This document shows, piece by piece, positions 20,054 to 29,096 of a stretch of DNA of 64,000 nt. The notes below the pieces were generated by a model. That model had not been told where the DNA came from and did not search any database. It saw only the letters and a program-made list of their open reading frames with translations. Source of the stretch: Synechocystis sp. PCC 6714 (GTDB taxonomy: Bacteria; Cyanobacteriota; Cyanobacteriia; Cyanobacteriales; Microcystaceae); contig NZ_CP007543.1 of NCBI RefSeq assembly GCF_000478825.2, positions 44,693 to 108,692 on the forward strand, read 5' to 3'. Within the stretch, counting starts at the first letter, position 1. Each line of letters starts with the position of its first letter. The translations under genes and the position numbers were made by a program.

Positions 20054-22030
20054 ATGTCTAATCCAATAGAAAAACCAAAACCGAAAAGCACACACTCCTC
20101 CATGGCAACAAATTCAGGGGGAAAAGCCACTCAGAAAAATTTACCTAAAAAGAAAGTTATTACAACACCTATCACTGGCGGTGATGGTGGGGGCAAAAAA
20201 GGGGGTGGAAGCGGTGGTCATAGTGGTGGAGGCCATGGTCAAAATCAACCTCCTTCTCCTTGGCTACAACGTGAAAATGAACCTGATCCTAGTCCCCATA
20301 AAACAGCTTCTTTTGTCGAATATCTCCGCTGGATGCGGCAAATTAACTGTAATCCTGGTCAAAACGGGAAAGATCCAACAGACCCCACAACAAAAGTGCA
20401 AATTCTTCAGATGGCAATGGACAATGCCAAAAATTATGATGCCCGTCTAAGTGTTTGCAATCAGCGAACAAAGGCGATCGCCAAAGAAACCTTTGAAGTA
20501 ACTTGCCCATGGCGCATTCGAGTGGGGGGACACCGGGGGCCAGAAAGCATTTTGCTACCAGCGTTTGATGCGTTGGGAATGCCCTATATCCCCTCGGCAA
20601 CTTTACGGGGAGTGGCCCGAACCCAGGCGATCCGTGAGGTGATGCAAAACACAGGCAAAAACTGGAAAGATGCAGAAAAAGATTCCTTGATTGTTAAACA
20701 CTTTGGGGCTTTGGATGCGGATAAGGCAGACCAGGCGGGCAAAGTTGTCTTTTTGGATGCCTATCCTACCTCTGGCAAGTGTTTGGCGGTGGATATGGCG
20801 AACAATATCTGGAGTTGGGAAGGAAATCATCTCGACTATTCTCCTAATCCCAATCCGTTCCTCTCGCTGAAAGAGCCAACATTTTTAATTGGATTACGTT
20901 TAATTTCTAACTGTTCAGACGAGCAAATTTTAACCCAGGTCAAAAAATGGCTGATTGCTGGCTTAGCGGCGGGGGTAGGTTCCCAGGTAAATACTGGTTA
21001 TGGACAATTGTTAGAAGATTCTAAGAAATTACTGAATAAACCATTTTTAGAGGTAGAGTTTGCTTTAGAAGGACAGCTCATTCACGGTTATCAAAAGTTT
21101 ACTCAGTGGCAACAAAATAACCATGGAGACTGGCAAATGCGGGGTAAAAATGAAGCAGAAGTGCGACCGACAGCGTTTAAGTCAATGTTACGGTATTGGT
21201 TCCGAGTTTTTGCTTTGGGTGTAATGTCTGTTGGAGATGTTCAAGAATGGGAAGGAAAGATTTTTGGGGCAATTACTCCCACTCAGTCCCATGGCTTTTT
21301 GCGAGTGAATATTATTAATAGTTCTATTACTCGAAAAGAAGCCCAAAGAAACAATGATAAATCCGGTGAAATGGCTGGAACTTTGATCCTAAGTTTTTCT
21401 CCTGAAGCACCCGAAGCAAACCAAGACTTACAAGCTTTACTAAAGAACTTGACTTGGTTAATGTTTAACTTAGGTGGGCTTGGGCAAGGAGCAAGAAGAC
21501 CCTGCTACTCTCGCCAAAATCGTCAATATGCCCCTTGGTGGCGAGGCTCAACTTTATTTATTGAATCCGATCCTGATCCTTGGAATGATCTTGATGAGCT
21601 TTCTATGAAGGATTTTGCCAAGCTATTAAAACGCCGTTTGCGGAGCTTTTATGATGCTTTAAGTGGAATGACAGGGCAAAATATTAACTTAAATAATCTA
21701 AGAAATGTAGGGCAAGTTAATAGGGAAAATTGGCAAGAAATAGCGGATCAAAATTGTCGCATTGTGGTTACCTCTGGTCAAGGTCGTAATAGTAAATCCT
21801 ATGCCCTATCTCAATTACATAGTGATAAATTTAAGATTCAATACCGTGATGAGCTAAATTATGATGGCAATCTTTGTGGCAAAGTGCGTGGTGGGGTTAA
21901 ACCCTCTCCGGTCTGGATTGCAGATGTGGGGGATTACCAAGTAGTTACCGTTTTTGGTGCTACTGCATCTCCTCGTTCAGATTATTTACAGTCTTTGACT
22001 GGTGCAATTCAAATTTTTCCTTTGAGCTAA
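20054..22030 (+). CDS. cmr6-cmr1: Fused Cmr6-Cmr1 RAMP protein
   Basis: The 658-residue protein has a low-complexity Gly/Lys/His-rich linker at its N-terminus (about 1-75), then two RAMP units. The first (about 150-335) contains MPYIPSATLRGVARTQAIREV and AGVGSQVNTGYGQL, as in Cmr6. The second (about 340 to the end) contains EVRPTAFKSMLRYWFRVFAL, an EGKIFGAITPTQSHG segment and LGGLGQGARRPCYSRQ, as in Cmr1. No separate cmr1 or cmr6 exists in the locus, so this fusion supplies both head subunits of the complex. The start ATG at 20054 gives the linker. A later start in the linker cannot be excluded. Confidence 0.85.
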   Translation: MSNPIEKPKPKSTHSSMATNSGGKATQKNLPKKKVITTPITGGDGGGKKGGGSGGHSGGGHGQNQPPSPWLQRENEPDPSPHKTASFVEYLRWMRQINCNPGQNGKDPTDPTTKVQILQMAMDNAKNYDARLSVCNQRTKAIAKETFEVTCPWRIRVGGHRGPESILLPAFDALGMPYIPSATLRGVARTQAIREVMQNTGKNWKDAEKDSLIVKHFGALDADKADQAGKVVFLDAYPTSGKCLAVDMANNIWSWEGNHLDYSPNPNPFLSLKEPTFLIGLRLISNCSDEQILTQVKKWLIAGLAAGVGSQVNTGYGQLLEDSKKLLNKPFLEVEFALEGQLIHGYQKFTQWQQNNHGDWQMRGKNEAEVRPTAFKSMLRYWFRVFALGVMSVGDVQEWEGKIFGAITPTQSHGFLRVNIINSSITRKEAQRNNDKSGEMAGTLILSFSPEAPEANQDLQALLKNLTWLMFNLGGLGQGARRPCYSRQNRQYAPWWRGSTLFIESDPDPWNDLDELSMKDFAKLLKRRLRSFYDALSGMTGQNINLNNLRNVGQVNRENWQEIADQNCRIVVTSGQGRNSKSYALSQLHSDKFKIQYRDELNYDGNLCGKVRGGVKPSPVWIADVGDYQVVTVFGATASPRSDYLQSLTGAIQIFPLS

Positions 22031-22078
22031 ACTAATGAAGAATGTTTTTATTATTTTTACAGGAAGTGACTGGAAACC

Positions 22079-23212
22079 CTATGGTAAATAAGGGGGAGTG
22101 GGACGACGTAGGTTGCTCAACGTCCAGACTGGGCGATCGCATTTGATTGCTTGGAGGCGACGTAGCTGGTCAGCGTTGTAATTTAATTCCTGGGACATTT
22201 TAGTAATTTCTTCCTTGAGCTGGCGATTTTCGGAAAGTAAACGCTGATTAACTTGTAGTTGTTCATTTTTAAACTGCTCTAACTCCTGATCAAATATCCG
22301 TTGGAACTCAACCCGTAAATCTGTTTTTAGACTAACTAATTCTCGCTGTTGTTGGGCAATGGTTTCATCTAAAAGCCCTAAATCTGTCGCTACCTTTTGC
22401 AGTAAATCCTGTCCCCCTAGTTGTTCTGCCAATTTGGCGATCGCCGTTAGTAGGGGTTCTAGTTTGAGCCGTTGTTGCTCTAAATCTGTTAATTGGGAGC
22501 CAATTTGACCACTTTTTGTGGTTAAATCTTTAATTAATCCATTTATCTCCTGTTTTTGCTGTTCCAGGCTAGCCAAGGTTGAAGTTAACTGATCCTTAAC
22601 CTCTGATCGCCATTGGGCGATTTGTTCTTTGCCCGCTTCAAAATTAGGCAAATAACGGTCAATTACCGCCGTTGTTACTTGATCAATGTGGCTATCTAAT
22701 CCTGCTAACTGGGAAGCAATTTCTTCTAACTGGGCTAATTGGGCCAACAAAGCGTCCGCTCCCCCAAGTTGGGTTAGGGTTTGCCCCAGGCGATCGCCGT
22801 CGGTGCGTAGCTGTTCCGTTTGCTGTTGCAATTGTTGGGCCATAGCTTGGGCTTCGCCAATTTGTCCAGTGATGGAGCGTAACTGTTCCAAGCGGTCAAA
22901 GTCTTGACGCAGTTGGTCGGGGCCGCCCATTTTTGTGATCACTTCTGTGACTTTTTCTGCTGTGACAATACTGTCTGTTAACTGTCCACTTCTTTGGTCA
23001 ATTTCTGAGAGCGAGCCTTGTAAATCTTCTACATCTTGATGGATAGTATGGAATTGTCTCTTGCATTGCTCTGCTGTTTGATTAATCTCAGCTTTGGCTT
23101 GGGTAATAATATTAGGATCCCAAGCTTGCTGTAATCCCTGGTGAATTAAATCGGTTAATTGTTGCAGGGCAGTAATGGTGTCTTGATCAGAAATAAAATT
23201 TTGACTTGTCAT
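22079..23212 (-). CDS. long coiled-coil protein in the III-B accessory block
   Basis: The 377-residue protein is almost entirely predicted coiled coil, with heptad-rich Leu/Gln/Glu stretches such as QAMAQQLQQQTEQLRTD and LKEEITKMSQELNY. A recurring GG-x-(D/L)-x-L unit (MGGPDQLRQDF, LGGADALLAQL, LGGQDLLQKV) suggests internal repeats. There are no membrane segments or enzymatic motifs. The short C-terminal tail is Pro/Arg-rich. It is transcribed toward the end of the cmr operon and follows the RelE-helicase gene after 50 bases on the same strand, so the two are probably cotranscribed. It may act as a scaffold for the helicase. I know of no named family. Confidence 0.75.
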   Translation of the reverse strand: MTSQNFISDQDTITALQQLTDLIHQGLQQAWDPNIITQAKAEINQTAEQCKRQFHTIHQDVEDLQGSLSEIDQRSGQLTDSIVTAEKVTEVITKMGGPDQLRQDFDRLEQLRSITGQIGEAQAMAQQLQQQTEQLRTDGDRLGQTLTQLGGADALLAQLAQLEEIASQLAGLDSHIDQVTTAVIDRYLPNFEAGKEQIAQWRSEVKDQLTSTLASLEQQKQEINGLIKDLTTKSGQIGSQLTDLEQQRLKLEPLLTAIAKLAEQLGGQDLLQKVATDLGLLDETIAQQQRELVSLKTDLRVEFQRIFDQELEQFKNEQLQVNQRLLSENRQLKEEITKMSQELNYNADQLRRLQAIKCDRPVWTLSNLRRPTPPYLP

Positions 23213-23262
23213 GGCTTTACCAGATTGAAATTAATAATTGAGACAGATTTGAAAAATAAATT

Positions 23263-25650
23263 TTAACTAATCTTAAGTCGTTCTTCTGTCAAGTTTTTCA
23301 GCAGGGGAATGAGCTTATCTGATGTCTTAAACCAGGAAGCATTATCAAACTCATTAGCAGAGGTTTCTAGCCCATAAAACCTTGCCAGGCGATCGGCTTC
23401 TAAAGGCAGATTACGGTGATGTAAATCTTGCTGAATGCCAGTCATCACTTCTTGGTAAGTGCCAGGGTCAGATTGTTTTAGGGACTGGGCTATTTCTGCT
23501 GCCTGCCAAGATTGGCCAAGACAACGGTAAATTAATGTTTGCAGTCGGGGTACTTCCTCTACTTCCGGTTGTTGAAAATACACCTTCAAAGGAGCTTGTA
23601 ATTCTGCATTGTTAAATAAAAGGTTGACAATATCGGCTTCGATCGCCATTGTTTCTTGACTGCTAATGTCATAGCTTTTCAGTACATAATATAAGTCATA
23701 GTAAAGTATTGGATCGCTTTGCAAAGCGCTTTCCAGGATAATTTCCCTGAGTCCTTGTCGCCCTGTGGCTGACGTGTCCAAACTGCTGGTTAATTCCGTA
23801 ATCCAGCCGAGGGCATCGGTAACCTCTTGTGGATTTTGGTAATTTAGTCGCTCAATAGCATTAACGGTTTTCTCACCTTTAGTAATGGTTAAGTTCTCAA
23901 AAATTTCTTCTCCCATCTGCGCTAACTGTGCCTCAGTGGTGACAATGAGCAAACGGGAACGGGCTCGGGTAAGTTGGGTGTACCATTTGGTATAAGCCTC
24001 CATTTGACCGCCATTTTGGGGTAAATCGAATAAGCAAAAGGCAATACAGGAGTCAAATTCCCGCCCTTTAGCTTGGGAAACCGGCATAAATTCCAGAAAT
24101 TTCACCCGGTCTGGGCTGACATGGTAATGGTCACTGCAAAACAGTCTGGCCCGGGCCGCTAAACGCCATTGCAGAGAGTGTTTTTCCTGCCATTCACTAA
24201 TTTGCTGGGAAATGGCGGCCACCAGGGGATCCAAAAAGGTTTCCGCTGTGGTCAAGTCAGGATAAACCAGGAGCTTAACTGTATCCCCAGGTTTTTCAAA
24301 GCAGAATTTAGGATCTGTTGGTTTTGGTAGCCATTTTGCACCCTCTGGCTTAGATGCATTTGCCCTAGCTTGAAAGCGATTAGCTAGGGTTAGGATGGAC
24401 TCGGTGGTGCGGTAGTTGTCCCATTTCAACTCTCTGGTTTTATTAAGATGTAATCCTCCCCAGGTAAAGTCAACAGGGGCAATGCGTTGGTTGATGTCCC
24501 CCAAGAGCCAGAGATTTACTGGATGTTTTGCTTCCGTTTGCCAATGGTGACAAAGGTGCTTGATAATTTCAATTTCCTCCACCAGGTAGTCCTGGGCTTC
24601 ATCAATGATGATGCTAGTGCCCCAATTAGGAGTAGGAGTAGCAGGGGGATTTTGCTGAAAATACTGTAAAACTTTCAGCGTATAGTCCCGGCGGCAGAGT
24701 TCTTCCCCGGTCCATGCCTCTTGCCACCATTGAGGTCGAATGTCTCTCAGTTCTTGAATTCGAGACTTGTTGTCTCCAAAAACATCATCCTCTCTGCAAT
24801 TTTCATTAATGACATAAAGCTGGTAAAGCAAAATGTCTCGGTAAGTGATGGGGTCTCGGCCGCTGGTTTGCCAATGTCTATGTTGTTGGGCTATTTGTTG
24901 CAGGATTGCTAGTTCTTTCGTCGGGGAGGCTGCCTGGAATGGCAATTGGGGAAAAGCTTCTGCTAACCACTGGTGGAAGGTGCCAATGAATAAATTTTCC
25001 CCGGCGGGTTCCTGAAGAATTTGACGAATACAGCGGTATTCGGTTATCTGCTGGTCGATTAATGCTTCCGGCAAAAGGAAGACAACATTTTGCCCTAGAT
25101 AGGCCAATTCACAGGCTTTCTCAGCAGCATTTAGGGTTTTGCCTGTGCCTGGGGCTGATTGATGAATGGTGGAATAGTAAGGAACGCGATGGTAGTCGGG
25201 ATGGTTATTGCCATTATTGGGGCGGTAATTATCGGTTTTAACGGCTTCATCGGTATCTCTAATTTGTTGATCACTGGGCTGAGCTGAATAGAGATAACCT
25301 TCGTTAATGTACCAATCCCATTCCCAACCTGTTTCTCCATTCCATGCGTAACAGGGATTCCGGGGCAGGGCATCGAAATCCTGGTCATAGGTGTCATCAT
25401 CCCTTAGGACAGCGGCAATAACTGTACAGTGACTAGGACTGTGGTCATCAAAAAATAGGCGTAGGTAGCCTCCTCCCTCAAGTCTTCTCTTGCAATACTC
25501 GGTACATCGACTATGCCTCAGAATATGAGTCCCACCAATACCCCCCAGGGACAATTGGTCAAAAATGTCTGGAATAACCCGATTATTCATCGCCGATCGC
25601 AGTTTCCGCAGTTGTTGGATGGCATAGCGGGTGATGTGAATGCTGACCAT
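23263..25650 (-). CDS. RelE-fold domain fused to SF1 (UvrD-like) helicase
   Basis: The 795-residue protein has two parts. Residues 1-105 look like a RelE/ParE-superfamily domain: ITRYAIQQLRKL helix, then KRRLEGGGYLRLFFD and TVIAAVLRDDDTYD strands. From about 160 there is an SF1 helicase core: Walker A SAPGTGKT near 165, LLPEALIDQQ, GTFHQWLAEAF, Walker B IIIDEAQD near 346, WLLGDINQRI, SQAKGREFDSCIAF and TRARSRLLIV. The last 200 residues are helical, with TPR-like spacing. Helicases of this group act on DNA or RNA:DNA. Fusion to a toxin-type nuclease fold next to a type III CRISPR locus suggests a defence effector or ancillary factor. A palindromic site lies 70 bases upstream. The domain calls are sound; the function is open. 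Confidence 0.85.
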   Translation of the reverse strand: MVSIHITRYAIQQLRKLRSAMNNRVIPDIFDQLSLGGIGGTHILRHSRCTEYCKRRLEGGGYLRLFFDDHSPSHCTVIAAVLRDDDTYDQDFDALPRNPCYAWNGETGWEWDWYINEGYLYSAQPSDQQIRDTDEAVKTDNYRPNNGNNHPDYHRVPYYSTIHQSAPGTGKTLNAAEKACELAYLGQNVVFLLPEALIDQQITEYRCIRQILQEPAGENLFIGTFHQWLAEAFPQLPFQAASPTKELAILQQIAQQHRHWQTSGRDPITYRDILLYQLYVINENCREDDVFGDNKSRIQELRDIRPQWWQEAWTGEELCRRDYTLKVLQYFQQNPPATPTPNWGTSIIIDEAQDYLVEEIEIIKHLCHHWQTEAKHPVNLWLLGDINQRIAPVDFTWGGLHLNKTRELKWDNYRTTESILTLANRFQARANASKPEGAKWLPKPTDPKFCFEKPGDTVKLLVYPDLTTAETFLDPLVAAISQQISEWQEKHSLQWRLAARARLFCSDHYHVSPDRVKFLEFMPVSQAKGREFDSCIAFCLFDLPQNGGQMEAYTKWYTQLTRARSRLLIVTTEAQLAQMGEEIFENLTITKGEKTVNAIERLNYQNPQEVTDALGWITELTSSLDTSATGRQGLREIILESALQSDPILYYDLYYVLKSYDISSQETMAIEADIVNLLFNNAELQAPLKVYFQQPEVEEVPRLQTLIYRCLGQSWQAAEIAQSLKQSDPGTYQEVMTGIQQDLHHRNLPLEADRLARFYGLETSANEFDNASWFKTSDKLIPLLKNLTEERLKIS

Positions 25651-25719
25651 GGGGGCAAATCTCCAGAGGGGGATAAGAACAAATTTTTCTTAAGAGTCAA
25701 CTACCATTGAACATTACTA

Positions 25720-25737
25720 TGAAAAACCCGTTTTCTA
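25720..25737. promoter_or_regulatory. candidate operator upstream of RelE-helicase
   Basis: TGAAAAA-CCCG-TTTTCTA: the right arm is identical to the WYL/csx3 palindrome, and the left arm has two mismatches. It lies 70 bases upstream of the helicase start on the minus strand, in the gap after csx3. Confidence 0.35.
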
Positions 25738-25764
25738 TCTTAAAATTAGGTACAATGTGCTGAC

Positions 25765-26697
25765 TTAGTTTTCAGAACTAGTCAGGTCGATTAAACGGTG
25801 GGCGATCGCCTGGATCATTAACTTATCCCTTAGATTAGCTTCACCCCGGCTTAGACCATAGACCACGCCAGTAATAGGTTGATCTTTGGCAGAAAGATTG
25901 ACCTCGTCGGGGGCATTACCCAGGCGACTTTCAACGATCGCCAAGGGGGGTAAACCCAGGTCTTGGCAAAAGTTTAACCATTGCTCCCGTTCTGCCACAG
26001 TTTTGTAGAGAATAATGGCGTGGCTAGCTTCGGCCATAATTAAACGGTTTTCTGGGGATGGTAGACCACCGGTATCAATGAGGTTAATGGCTTCATTGGC
26101 AGACCGCACCCAATCCGCCGCCGTTTCCGCAAAAGTAGCATTCCAGTCCCGCTTATTTTGGACCCGGAGATTTTCTGCTAGTGCAGGATTATTGACTTGG
26201 GTTTGATGCAACCACGCTCCTTCTCCGTCGGGACAGGCCCGGATCACATAGGGATAGGGAGCGCCGATTTGGCCGCAGATGGCCTGGCGAATGCCTTCAA
26301 TTAAGCAAGATTTCCCCGTTTGCGGAAAGCCACACACCGCTACTTTCAGCAGCGCACTGCCGCCAATAGCCACTTCAATCAAACTGCCTAATGGGTAGTC
26401 TGGATTACGGCTGATGGCCACAATGTAAACTCGATAGCCCGGCCGACAAACCTTGGGGTCTAAGATGGCGATCGCCCCGTAGAGGGGAGTTAATCTTTGG
26501 GCCAGGACATAGGCAATGGCAACCGACTGGGGCCCGTCAACCTTTAACAGTTCCCCCCCAGTTAATTGTCCCTGGTGGATTAATTGATCAATTTGGCTGG
26601 CCGCATCCCGCACCAGGCGATCGCCACTGGCGGATTGTTCTCGGTTAAAGCCCACGTAGAGGGTATTTTCCCTCAAGCGCAAATGATAACTAACCAT
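25765..26697 (-). CDS. csx3: Csx3-AAA fusion (putative cyclic-oligoadenylate ring nuclease with P-loop domain)
   Basis: The 310-residue protein has a Csx3-like domain at residues 1-115 (GGELLKVDGPQSVAIAYVLA, then GAIAILDPK and YIVAISRNPDYPLGSLIEV). A P-loop NTPase domain follows (GFPQTGKSCLIEG, about 122-134; LIDTGGLPSPENRLIM; AHRLIDL end). Csx3 proteins bind and degrade cA4 and so switch off type III signalling, and AAA-fused forms occur in cyanobacteria. From memory of the archaeal protein, the catalytic Asp of xDPK is present. A His before TP is Leu here, and SH is SR, so ring-nuclease activity may be altered. The gene is divergent from the WYL regulator across a perfect palindrome. Confidence 0.85.
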   Translation of the reverse strand: MVSYHLRLRENTLYVGFNREQSASGDRLVRDAASQIDQLIHQGQLTGGELLKVDGPQSVAIAYVLAQRLTPLYGAIAILDPKVCRPGYRVYIVAISRNPDYPLGSLIEVAIGGSALLKVAVCGFPQTGKSCLIEGIRQAICGQIGAPYPYVIRACPDGEGAWLHQTQVNNPALAENLRVQNKRDWNATFAETAADWVRSANEAINLIDTGGLPSPENRLIMAEASHAIILYKTVAEREQWLNFCQDLGLPPLAIVESRLGNAPDEVNLSAKDQPITGVVYGLSRGEANLRDKLMIQAIAHRLIDLTSSEN

Positions 26698-26744
26698 GGG
26701 AAGCTAAATCTTTGCTTAGCAAAGGAAATAATTACTATACTCGA

Positions 26745-26768
26745 TAATAGAAAACTAGTTTTCTATTA
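26745..26768. promoter_or_regulatory. perfect 24-bp palindrome in the csx3/WYL divergent promoter
   Basis: The palindrome is exactly symmetric over 24 bases, with the core TAGAAAACTAGTTTTCTA at 26748-26765. The core lies 51 bases from the csx3 start and 48 from the WYL start, a balanced position for an operator controlling both. The adjacent WYL protein is the natural candidate ligand. Confidence 0.65.
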
Positions 26769-26812
26769 CCCTATAAAGTAGGGTTAATTCAGCAACGACG
26801 ATAATTTGCCCC

Positions 26813-28258
26813 ATGGAATCTACGTTTGAATATTCTCCCACAGTCCCCCTACTTTCCCATCTGCTCCAAGGCAAGGGCTTGAAAAATCCGATTAATTTGG
26901 GCAAGGCAATACGGCTTTGGGTACTTCTGCGTTGCATCTATGGCCATGAATCTGACCCCATTTACTGCCATCTCAACGAGAGTTTTACCTACCCTGAGTG
27001 GCGTGACGCATTTTTCTTAGAACAGAAATTATTTCATCAAAATTTTAATACAGATAGCTTGGAGCATAGCAACAGCCAATGTCCCTGCTATAAATCCATC
27101 CATCAATGGTTATTTGCCGACTATTTAGCAACGGATCAACAACAGTGGTATGAAGATTTTCGGGAAACTTGTTATCTGGCGGGAGATGCTGATATTAAAG
27201 ATTTTCTTGATACCTTAAGCTGGGAAAAAAGTAAATCTAATGACGATAAAAATCGTTTATTTGCCTGTGTTCCTAGGACTATAAATAATAACCTTAAGGA
27301 GTTGGTCAAACTAGGTTATTTAGAAAAAATAGGTGATAAATTCCACAAGCTAGAGGAAATTGATTTTAGTTCTCTAGCCCAAAGTAAGCTGGTGGATGCT
27401 AACTTTAATTTTCCTAATCTGTCCTATATCCGTCAAGAAGATCTCAGTGAAGTACCGGATTTATTCCGGGCCACTATGGGTCAGAAACAGCGGTTTTTTA
27501 TGCACGTTGATTATGTGGTAGCCAAAAGAGATCTAGATAATGATTGGCCCTACCGTTTTCAGCAACTGTGGCAGGAAAATGAGTTTCCTATCCTTAGGCT
27601 AGAGTATGACAGTGTGAGTTTACACCGCCTTGTTAAACGCATTACCTATCCGGTCTGTATTTATTATTACCAACGGGCTTTATATCTTTGTGCTTATGGC
27701 CAAGATCCCAAAGATAGAAATAAGTTGGATTGGTATAACTATCGCCTTGACCGCATTAAAGTCATGGCCAATTTAGATTGGTCTGACCCAGAAATTCCTT
27801 TGCTTTTGCAGGAACAATATCATCAACAAAATTTGTTTACTGCTGATTACATTGATACCCAGTTAAGTCGGGGCTTTGGCTTTGATTTTTATAAACCCCT
27901 TAAAACCATGGTGCTCCGTTTTAATCAGGATTTTTCTGAACGGTATATTGACGAAAGTTTTCGCCATGAAACCTTCAAAAAGTTTGACACTGTCCGGCAG
28001 TTATCTACTTGGCTGGGGCAACAACAGCTCCAGCCTGCCGAAAAAAAACAGTTACAACGGGTAATTAAGCAATGGCAGGTCCAAGGAGAACAAGAACCAA
28101 CCCATAGTTATTTCCGCATGGACTATCGCCACCAAGACAATAACGTCATTATGCGTCTGCGAGCTTGGGGACCCAATGTAGAGGTGCTATTTCCCCTGGA
28201 TTTACGGCAACGGATGGCGTCGGATGTGCAGGCCATGGCGGCCCTTTACTCCCATTAG
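26813..28258 (+). CDS. WYL-domain regulator, TIGR03985-like CRISPR-associated protein
   Basis: The 481-residue protein has an N-terminal domain with a winged-helix-like segment (RTINNNLKELVKLGYLEKIGDKFHKL, about 150-180). A WYL-type region follows (MHVDYVVAKRDLDNDWPYRFQ, then PVCIYYYQRALYLCAYGQDPKDRNKLDWYNYRLDRI). The C-terminal domain ends VLFPLDLRQRMASDVQAMAALY. This layout fits the cyanobacterial CRISPR-linked family TIGR03985. WYL domains sense nucleic acid or nucleotide ligands, and WYL proteins regulate CRISPR loci in cyanobacteria. Starting from the ATG at 26813, it is divergent from csx3 across the 24-bp palindrome, which suggests autoregulation. Confidence 0.85.
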   Translation: MESTFEYSPTVPLLSHLLQGKGLKNPINLGKAIRLWVLLRCIYGHESDPIYCHLNESFTYPEWRDAFFLEQKLFHQNFNTDSLEHSNSQCPCYKSIHQWLFADYLATDQQQWYEDFRETCYLAGDADIKDFLDTLSWEKSKSNDDKNRLFACVPRTINNNLKELVKLGYLEKIGDKFHKLEEIDFSSLAQSKLVDANFNFPNLSYIRQEDLSEVPDLFRATMGQKQRFFMHVDYVVAKRDLDNDWPYRFQQLWQENEFPILRLEYDSVSLHRLVKRITYPVCIYYYQRALYLCAYGQDPKDRNKLDWYNYRLDRIKVMANLDWSDPEIPLLLQEQYHQQNLFTADYIDTQLSRGFGFDFYKPLKTMVLRFNQDFSERYIDESFRHETFKKFDTVRQLSTWLGQQQLQPAEKKQLQRVIKQWQVQGEQEPTHSYFRMDYRHQDNNVIMRLRAWGPNVEVLFPLDLRQRMASDVQAMAALYSH

Positions 28259-28281
28259 CAAAGTTAGTGTTAACGAATTTT

Positions 28282-28740
28282 ATGAATTTATCCCATCCCA
28301 CTCCCCTCACCCCGCGCTTTGGCGATGCTCTAGTATTAGCTAACCACTTACATGCTCAACAGTTTCGTAAGGGTTCCCCAGTGCCCTACATCAGCCATTT
28401 GCTGGGGGTAACGGCTTTGGTGCTGGAAATGGGCGGCAATGAAGATGAGGCAATCGCCGCTTTGCTCCATGATGCGGGCTTTATCCACAATGACCTCCAT
28501 GGGGGCAATATTGTCCTGGAGTTAAGAGGAGGGATGTGGAAGCCATTTCTGATTGACTTTGGCCACTGCGGCCATGAGTCGCTTCAGAACCCTTTCCCAA
28601 CACCCGAAGCTATTGAACGGGGGCTTGAGAACGATGTCGACGACCTTGTAGAGGCAATTCGGTTACCCCTTGTGGGAATACCTCAACCTCCTTGGGTTGA
28701 AAAGGGTATCGAACTGCTTGAAACAGTTTCAGTCCTCTGA
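28282..28740 (+). pseudogene. chimeric remnant: truncated HD domain joined in frame to kinase-like C-terminus
   Basis: The frame starts with the typical opening of a short HD-phosphohydrolase (FGDALVLANHLHAQQFRKGS, PYISHLLGVTALVLEMGG, AIAALLHDA). It stops matching right after the HD dyad near residue 65. It then continues without a stop as a kinase-like end (GFIHNDLHGGNIVLEL, PFLIDFGHCG), which carries the HxDLHxxN and DFG-type motifs of ABC1/protein-kinase-like folds. Neither domain is complete, so a deletion probably joined two genes. It follows the WYL gene by 23 bases and may still be transcribed. Confidence 0.6.
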
Positions 28741-29028
28741 CGGGGGAAACAAGTTGTTAAACCTTAACATACTGAAACCATAATAGTAAAAGCCTTGTTT
28801 CCGGCTATGAAAGTGATAGTAATGGCTAAATTTATTGAAAGTAAGGATTAATTTATAAAAATTTACATAGGCTCTATCAGACAAAATCAGGTTTACCACT
28901 ACAACATCTGTCGAGAATCGTCGACTGCTTAATAAAATCTGAGCTGGAGCACACTGACAGGCTGCTAACAGCAGAATAATACCGATAAATAGAGTTGGTT
29001 CCCCTAGCAATTTGAGTAACTTTTTTAT
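28729..29028 (-). pseudogene. decayed second copy of the GHL10-like gene
   Basis: In one frame it reads KKLLKLLGEPTLFIGIILLL with AACQCAP following, close to the signal segment of the gene at 4275-5291. The start codon is ATA instead of ATG. The sequence just upstream (ATCTAGGCGATCGC) is shared with the other copy. Most of the catalytic domain is missing. The tail (FYYYGFSMLRFNN) may correspond to the FVWEFMVLRVIN end of the first copy. Confidence 0.55.
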
Positions 29029-29096
29029 CTAGGCGATCGCTAATTGAAGTCGACTTTAAGATATAATAGTAATTATACTATGCGTAAGAAGTGTAA

